A DNA stretch of 64,000 nucleotides from assembly GCA_030549495.1 (NCBI GenBank), contig JAUIRK010000903.1:1736001-1800000 (forward strand), given 5' to 3'. The stretch comes from Nectonema munidae. Taxonomy: Eukaryota > Nematomorpha > Nectonematoida > Nectonematidae. Numbering within the stretch: position 1 is the first letter of the stretch; the number at the start of each line of letters is the position of its first letter. This document shows positions 11,761 through 64,000 of the stretch, piece by piece. The notes below the pieces were generated by a model, which saw only the letters and a list, made by a program, of their open reading frames with translations, had not been told where the DNA came from and did no database searches. The translations under genes and the position numbers were made by a program.

Positions 11761-11959
11761 TCTGAGTATAAATATATATAATAAAACTTTTTTCTTATAT
11801 TAAAGAGAAATTTATTGAGTAATAAAAAAAATATATCAAAACTAGTGAAAAGTAACTCATTTACAACTTAATTAATAACAGCCGGTTTTTACAAAAAATA
11901 TTTCAATAACTGCCGAAAAATTACACTAAACGCCGATATAAAAACTCACCACTGATTTT

Positions 11960-12130
11960 TAGAGTAAGCACTGCCAGGTCCAAGTGGTAAACGCATTCAA
12001 AATCTAAAAAATGGTCTGCACCATCCTGCCTCAGCTCTTACTCAAGGAAGATGTTCTATTTGTAAAAAAATACAACAAAAATGTGCTTTCAGTCTAAGGT
12101 TCGTCTGCACCCCCTTGTTTTTACGATTAT
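11960..12130 (+). mobile_element. piggyBac C-terminal zinc ribbon fragment
   Basis: The translation gives LHHPASALTQGRCSICKK followed by further cysteines, like the HxP...GRCxxCKK start of the cysteine-rich C-terminal domain of piggyBac transposases. Same strand as copy 1 and probably its displaced end. Confidence 0.5.
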
Positions 12131-12537
12131 CATCAAAATAAATAAAAACATACTTTTCTTTTTTTTCACAAAAAAATTGAATATGTTCTTTTGTTTTTGA
12201 TAGTAGCACTTGAGTCCAATGTTCATATAGAGGAACATCATAAAGTTTTTAAAAACCTTTCAACTCAAAAAGAAAAATCGTTCAATATTTTTTTTGGGTT
12301 ATTTTAAGAGTTTTTTATTATGTTGAAAACTTAGTTTGGTATAAATAAAAAAAGTCTTCCTCAGCTTTAAGTTATTGTAACCGCTCTGCAAAAAGAAAAA
12401 ATTGTCTAAATTATTTTTTATGAATTTTCCAAAAAATATTTATAAGTAGGGTTCATTTTTTCAATGATATAAAAAACGTTAACAAGGAATGAAAAACACG
12501 TCATTCATATCATGTTCCTCTAGGGCCTAGGCTTTAG

Positions 12538-14135
<1,598 letters not shown>

Positions 14136-15551
14136 GAAATCCCAAATTAAGAAATTCATCTTTTTATGGATGTTTATAAGCCATAATGATGAAATAAGAT
14201 CAAAAGAATGATAAATTAATCACTTGCTGACACCTTCAAGAACAAGAAAAAAATGAATGCATATTAGCGCTGTCAATGCTCTTTTATTTCCTAAATTGAT
14301 TGACATGTATTGACTGTAAATGTGTCAGAGTTGCAATACTTTTTTTTACACATCCTCAAAAATGTCATGTTATAAACAACATAGAGGCATTGTATTTTAA
14401 TTTTTTCAAATACACTTCTAAGCTCGTCCTATGTTTCTCTAAATTTAATATCAACTCTTCAAAACACGGTTATGTATATATTTAAAAAGTGTTTAATTTT
14501 AAACTTCAACGTGATGTAACAAAATTAAGAATTTTGGGATCAGAAGGAAAAATAAAAGCAATGCTTGAAATAACGAACTTAACCTGGGTTGAATGTTTGT
14601 CCAATGCCCATGCACTGCAACGTTGATTCTGATTAACGTTTAACGGTAGTGCTTGCTTGCTACAATCCGATGGTGCACTTTCAACAATTTTTGGCTTTAT
14701 CATCGAGCGAAGTTTGTTACTTTGCTTTTAATTTATGAGAGAATTTCTTTTCGCACGGCTTGGACAAAAACTTTCTTGGCACAAAAATTTACGTTGAGGC
14801 TTCATAGAAATCTCACTCTTTGCGTCAAATTCAAACACTCGATGTTTTCTTTAGACATTACCATCTACTAATTTAATTTTTTATATAAAGGAAAATATTA
14901 TATTGAATGTGACTTGCCTTTCAAAAACAATTATGATTATAGTAGTTTGTTTTTAATGTCCATTGAGAACATAAAAATCGGAATTATTCGGTGAAAGGAC
15001 GAAAAAGAGCAGCCGTCTGATTGTTTATATAGATTTATTTTTTAAATAAAGAAGAATTTTATATTTGAATGGTATTCGAGTTGTAAATAATCTTAAAATT
15101 TGTAAAGAGAAGTAATGAGACCAGGTTATTTGCATTCTTAAAAAAGAAACAAAAGCAGAAGGGGCAATAGAAACTAAAAATTCATAAAAATCAACAGGTG
15201 GTTGTCGTTATGGGATGAGGAACTCTCAAGCAAGGGATATCAGGAAGAGAAACTTGATTAAGTTGGATTTTTGTTGGAGTTGTCACTTTTGAAGCTCAAA
15301 CAAGAAAATTCGCTGAGCGATAAAGATTGCAAGCTTGTGTGTGAATTCGCTCTAAACAATAAGATTGTGCTTTTAAAGAGATAAAAACGGATAAACATTT
15401 TTGGTACATATGTTTTAAAATAGCTATCTTATATTGATTAATTATTAAAATAAAGGTATCCTTATTATTTTGATGTGATTGAACTACTACTATATTTTAT
15501 ATGTAAGATTGAATTTTGAGTGTTTTTTTATTAAGTTCTTCTTAAAATTAA
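14136..15551. other. Intergenic, nothing recognised
   Basis: Short frames only, with no recognisable protein motif, RNA gene or repeat boundary. Confidence 0.5.
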
Positions 15552-15710
15552 TTATGGGTATTACAAATTTTGAATGATAAAAGAACTAATAAAATTATTG
15601 ATGAAATTTAAAGTGGGGAATTAATTAAAAAAACAATAATTTTATTAAAATTTGTTATGGGTATTACAAATTTTGAATGATAAAAGAACTAATAAAATTA
15701 TTGATGAAAT
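15552..15710. repeat. 56-bp exact duplication, 103-bp period
   Basis: 15552-15607 and 15655-15710 are identical 56-mers (beginning ttatgggtattacaaatttt) in direct orientation, separated by 47 bp of AT-rich sequence. Recent by its identity. Confidence 0.95.
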
Positions 15711-17308
15711 AGGTTAATAATGAAATGTCTTGCTATGAAATGCAGTGTTAAGTGTAGAATATGTAAGAACGTGCGATAAAATTTTAGGTCATGAAATGTC
15801 ATGGTGTGAAATGTGGTAATCAACGGGAAATCATGGAGTAAAAAGAAGACCAATTTCCACTGTCCACAAAATAAGCCGTCGTTTTTAGGTAAACTCCTCA
15901 TAGACTGACAAGATGTCTTCCAATTAAAAGTCCCAATGAGCAGGGCTTCTCAAAATCTTTTCACATACGACCCTCACTTCGAGCAATAATTTTTGCTATT
16001 CCAAGACTTCGCATATATAAATTCACATTGTTTGATTTTTAACAAATTTTATTTCTACTCAATTTCTGGTATACATAAGATATAAAATCTACAATAATAA
16101 AATGCAAAATGTAATCAGCTACTAATCAGTTGGGCGTGCTTGTTCACCATTAACTACAAAATAGAATATTGATCGAAAATCTCAAAGCACATAACTTAGA
16201 GCATCATGAATGGGCAACCTTTTTCAATATGGGTCAGATTATGTTTAGATTTACAAAATATGTACGCATACGCACTAAAACGTTCATATATACATTTTAC
16301 TGCTGATTTTTTTAAATGTATCGATCTCTCTATGGCTTGCTTTATATAGAAAGGTTATGAAAACAAAATTATACTAAAATTTTTGAAGCATAAATAAATA
16401 AATAGAAATTGTAAACAGGCTCAATTAAAAAATTAGCTGTTTGAATTTGTAAGAAATACATACGCTTGTATTAAAACAAAGTTAAAAAAAGTTTCTTGTA
16501 AGTATAAAAATAAGTTTGAAGCTTATTTAAAAATAAAAAAGCCTGTTATGTTATACGTTTTGGTGTAGTCAATATAAAGAAGCCTATTTAACTTTAATAC
16601 TACTGCTTCACACTTATCCATATCCGCTCTAAGATTTTTGTGTTCTAAGACTTTCACATGTTCTCATTTGTTAACCACTCAATATTTTCTCTGGACCAAC
16701 TATGCTCTACCTGGACCCCGTTCTGAAACATTGCTCTCTATATCTCAGTAGCCTTGTTATTACTACACAATTTATAATAATGAATCATGCAAAATATTTG
16801 AAAATAAGTTTATGAAGGTGGTCAACTTTAGATAAATTATTATATTCGTTAGTTTCACGATTTTTAAAGAAATTTAGCTTTTTTTGGAAATCTGAAAAAA
16901 GAGAGATTATAGAGCCTTAAAACTCTTTTTATTGACTCCATGAAACTTAAAATAAATAATACATTGTCATAAATTTGAGATTGTAGTTTATTATTTTAGA
17001 ACGGCAAAATTAATCCTCAACTGGTGAGCAGAAAAGACTAAAAGTCTGCAAAACGTATACTTTCAACGTATCTCAAGAAGAGTGCTTATTCCTATTTTAC
17101 TTTTTTGTGGAATCGGCGCCTTACTTTCCTTGATTTTCGTTTCCATTTTAATATAGACAAAGCGTTATGCGTTCAAATCTGTATTGATATAGTATAAAAA
17201 ACCAATACAAAAGATCAATTTAACTATAAAACCAATCCATATTGATTCTAATCAAAAGCATTAGAAAATTTTACATTTTGGGAAATCATAAATTTGATTT
17301 AAAACGTT
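15711..17308. other. Intergenic, old hAT-like ends
   Basis: No gene supported. Degenerate hAT-like left ends at about 15940 (cagggcttctcaaaat) and about 16210 (gaatgggcaaccttttt) and a possible right end at about 16720 (ggaccccgttctgaaacatt) indicate decayed MITEs. No target-site duplications could be matched. Confidence 0.4.
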
Positions 17309-17316
17309 CACACATT

Positions 17317-17900
17317 CAGAGCCCGCGCTAACCAAATTTTGGGGGGAGGGGGGCTCAAAGGAGCTGAAACTATACATTATGAAAATACACACTATAAAAT
17401 TTTCCTTTCTAGAAACAAATTCGATCAACATCGGAAACAAGAGCTAAAGAAGGTCATAGGATTAAGGAGTAACTATTATAAAAAAGAAAATCATTTTATT
17501 AACAATATATCATTTTTAGAGTAATAAAGCAATTTACATGTCAAACATTCAGCCTTCTTGACTTTTCGTTGAAATAGTTCAAAAACTCTTTTAAAGGTCG
17601 AAAAACTTCTCTCACAGGATGCAGTACTGATTCCTATTGTTAGAGCAGCTTGATACTCAAAAAATACTCTCTAGACAATTTTATAATATATTTATTGAAA
17701 CTACAAATGTATAAAGAAAAGACTTCTTCACAAGCGCACTTCAGATGTAATTCATTTAAAACTTATTTAAGCTTGGAAAATTGAGTGGAGAGGCTTGGAA
17801 AATTGAGTAGTGGTGGTGAGGGGTGGAGGGGGCTCAGGTCAAAAATAGGGGTGGGGTGGGGAGGATCAAGCCCCAAAATAAATAGGGAGCGCGGGCCCTG
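17317..17900 (-). mobile_element. hAT deletion derivative with intact ends and 8-bp TSD
   Basis: The ends are inverted repeats CAGAGCCCGCGCT (left) and, read inward from the right, CAGGGCCCGCGCT. They are flanked by a perfect 8-bp duplication CACACATT at 17309-17316 and 17901-17908, as expected for hAT. The minus strand near 17570-17650 keeps a transposase dimerisation remnant, GISTASCERSFSTFKRVFEL, so this is a 584-bp internal deletion derivative of a coding hAT rather than a pure MITE. A similar flanking sequence without the insert is present at 32189. Confidence 0.9.
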
Positions 17901-18260
17901 CACACATTCTTACACCCTAATTAACTGAGTCTAGAAATGAAACCGGCATTGTGAATTGTAAAAAGATATTTCATTTAAAATGTTAATGAATGTTTTGTAT
18001 CAATTAAAATTTTGATAGATATTTGCTACCCAAGTAATTCATAATAAATGTCATGCGTTTAAAACCATATATCATTATAAATTTTTAACAGTTTATCGAC
18101 ACTAAGTTGTAAGGTAGCAACAAATAATATTAAAGTTTTGTTGAACTTTTCACTTTGATTAATATTTTTGACATGAATGGTGACATGAGTGATCCAACAA
18201 CCATGAAACAAATTCCATCAAAGCTATGTTTGAATGCGGATCGCTAAGTTTGGCATAAAC

Positions 18261-18266
18261 TTTAAT
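18261..18266 (-). promoter_or_regulatory. Possible ATTAAA polyadenylation signal of the SEC14L1-like gene
   Basis: ATTAAA on the minus strand, 72 nt beyond the TAA stop at 18339. It is a weak variant and the choice is tentative; an AATAAA also lies near 17690 within the hAT element. Confidence 0.35.
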
Positions 18267-18338
18267 GCGGCAAACAGCTGATTAAGAATTTCAAATGAAT
18301 CTCCATATGCGTGCAATGTTTACGAAAAGTTGCAAATC

Positions 18339-63945
<45,607 letters not shown>

Positions 63946-64000
63946 TTTAAAATATCACTACTCATATCTAAATAAAAATATCGACATATATTGCTAACAC
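63946..64000 (-). promoter_or_regulatory. Leader or upstream splice region of the SEC14L1-like gene
   Basis: 55 bp upstream of the ATG. A TTTATTTAG at about 63968-63976 on the minus strand could be a 3' splice site, which would put the promoter beyond the window; otherwise this is leader sequence. No TATA or initiator can be assigned. Confidence 0.3.

Overview
The window is AT-rich animal nuclear DNA: a few spliced host genes in a sea of decayed DNA transposons. Metazoan gene families (GT10 fucosyltransferase, a seven-helix receptor, a SEC14L1/real-time type lipid-transfer protein), GT-AG introns, long microsatellites and a piece of 18S rDNA all indicate an animal. The base composition and the hAT- and piggyBac-rich repeats would suit a small crustacean such as a copepod, but that is inference only.

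The main result is one complete host gene on the minus strand, from an ATG at 63945 to a stop at 18339. I assembled it exon by exon by comparison with remembered human SEC14L1. It has 13 coding exons (2094 nt, 697 aa) spread over 45.6 kb, so about 95 % of the locus is intron. All 12 introns are GT-AG, their phases agree, and several exons match the human blocks to the codon. The protein reads PRELI/MSF1 domain - short linker - CRAL-TRIO-N - CRAL-TRIO lipid-binding domain - GOLD domain.

Layout: 1-1.34 kb, last exon of an alpha-1,3-fucosyltransferase (+). 1.34-7.6 kb, intergenic, with a LINE tail, a tandem array and a dispersed repeat copy. 7.6-8.6 kb, a divergent seven-transmembrane receptor (-). 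9.7-14.1 kb, broken piggyBac and hAT transposons interleaved. 14.1-18.3 kb, 3' flank of the big gene, with a 584-bp hAT derivative that has intact ends and target-site duplication. 18.3-63.9 kb, the SEC14L1-like gene. Its introns hold hAT/Buster fragments, a Tigger/pogo element, several piggyBac fragments (one with both TTAA-flanked ends), a LINE endonuclease fragment, at least six hAT MITEs, two MULE-like MITEs with 9- and 10-bp duplications, an LTR scrap, an 18S rRNA fragment, a 450-bp CA repeat and an unassigned 268-codon reading frame.

The three host genes show no obvious functional link; they are neighbours, not an operon. I found no CRISPR array, no bacterial-type system and no intact autonomous transposon. 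The most unusual items are the transposon-inflated SEC14L1-like gene, the 268-codon intronic frame with duplicated modules, the receptor without DRY/NPxxY motifs, and tandem-array-ended elements whose empty or related sites occur in the same window.
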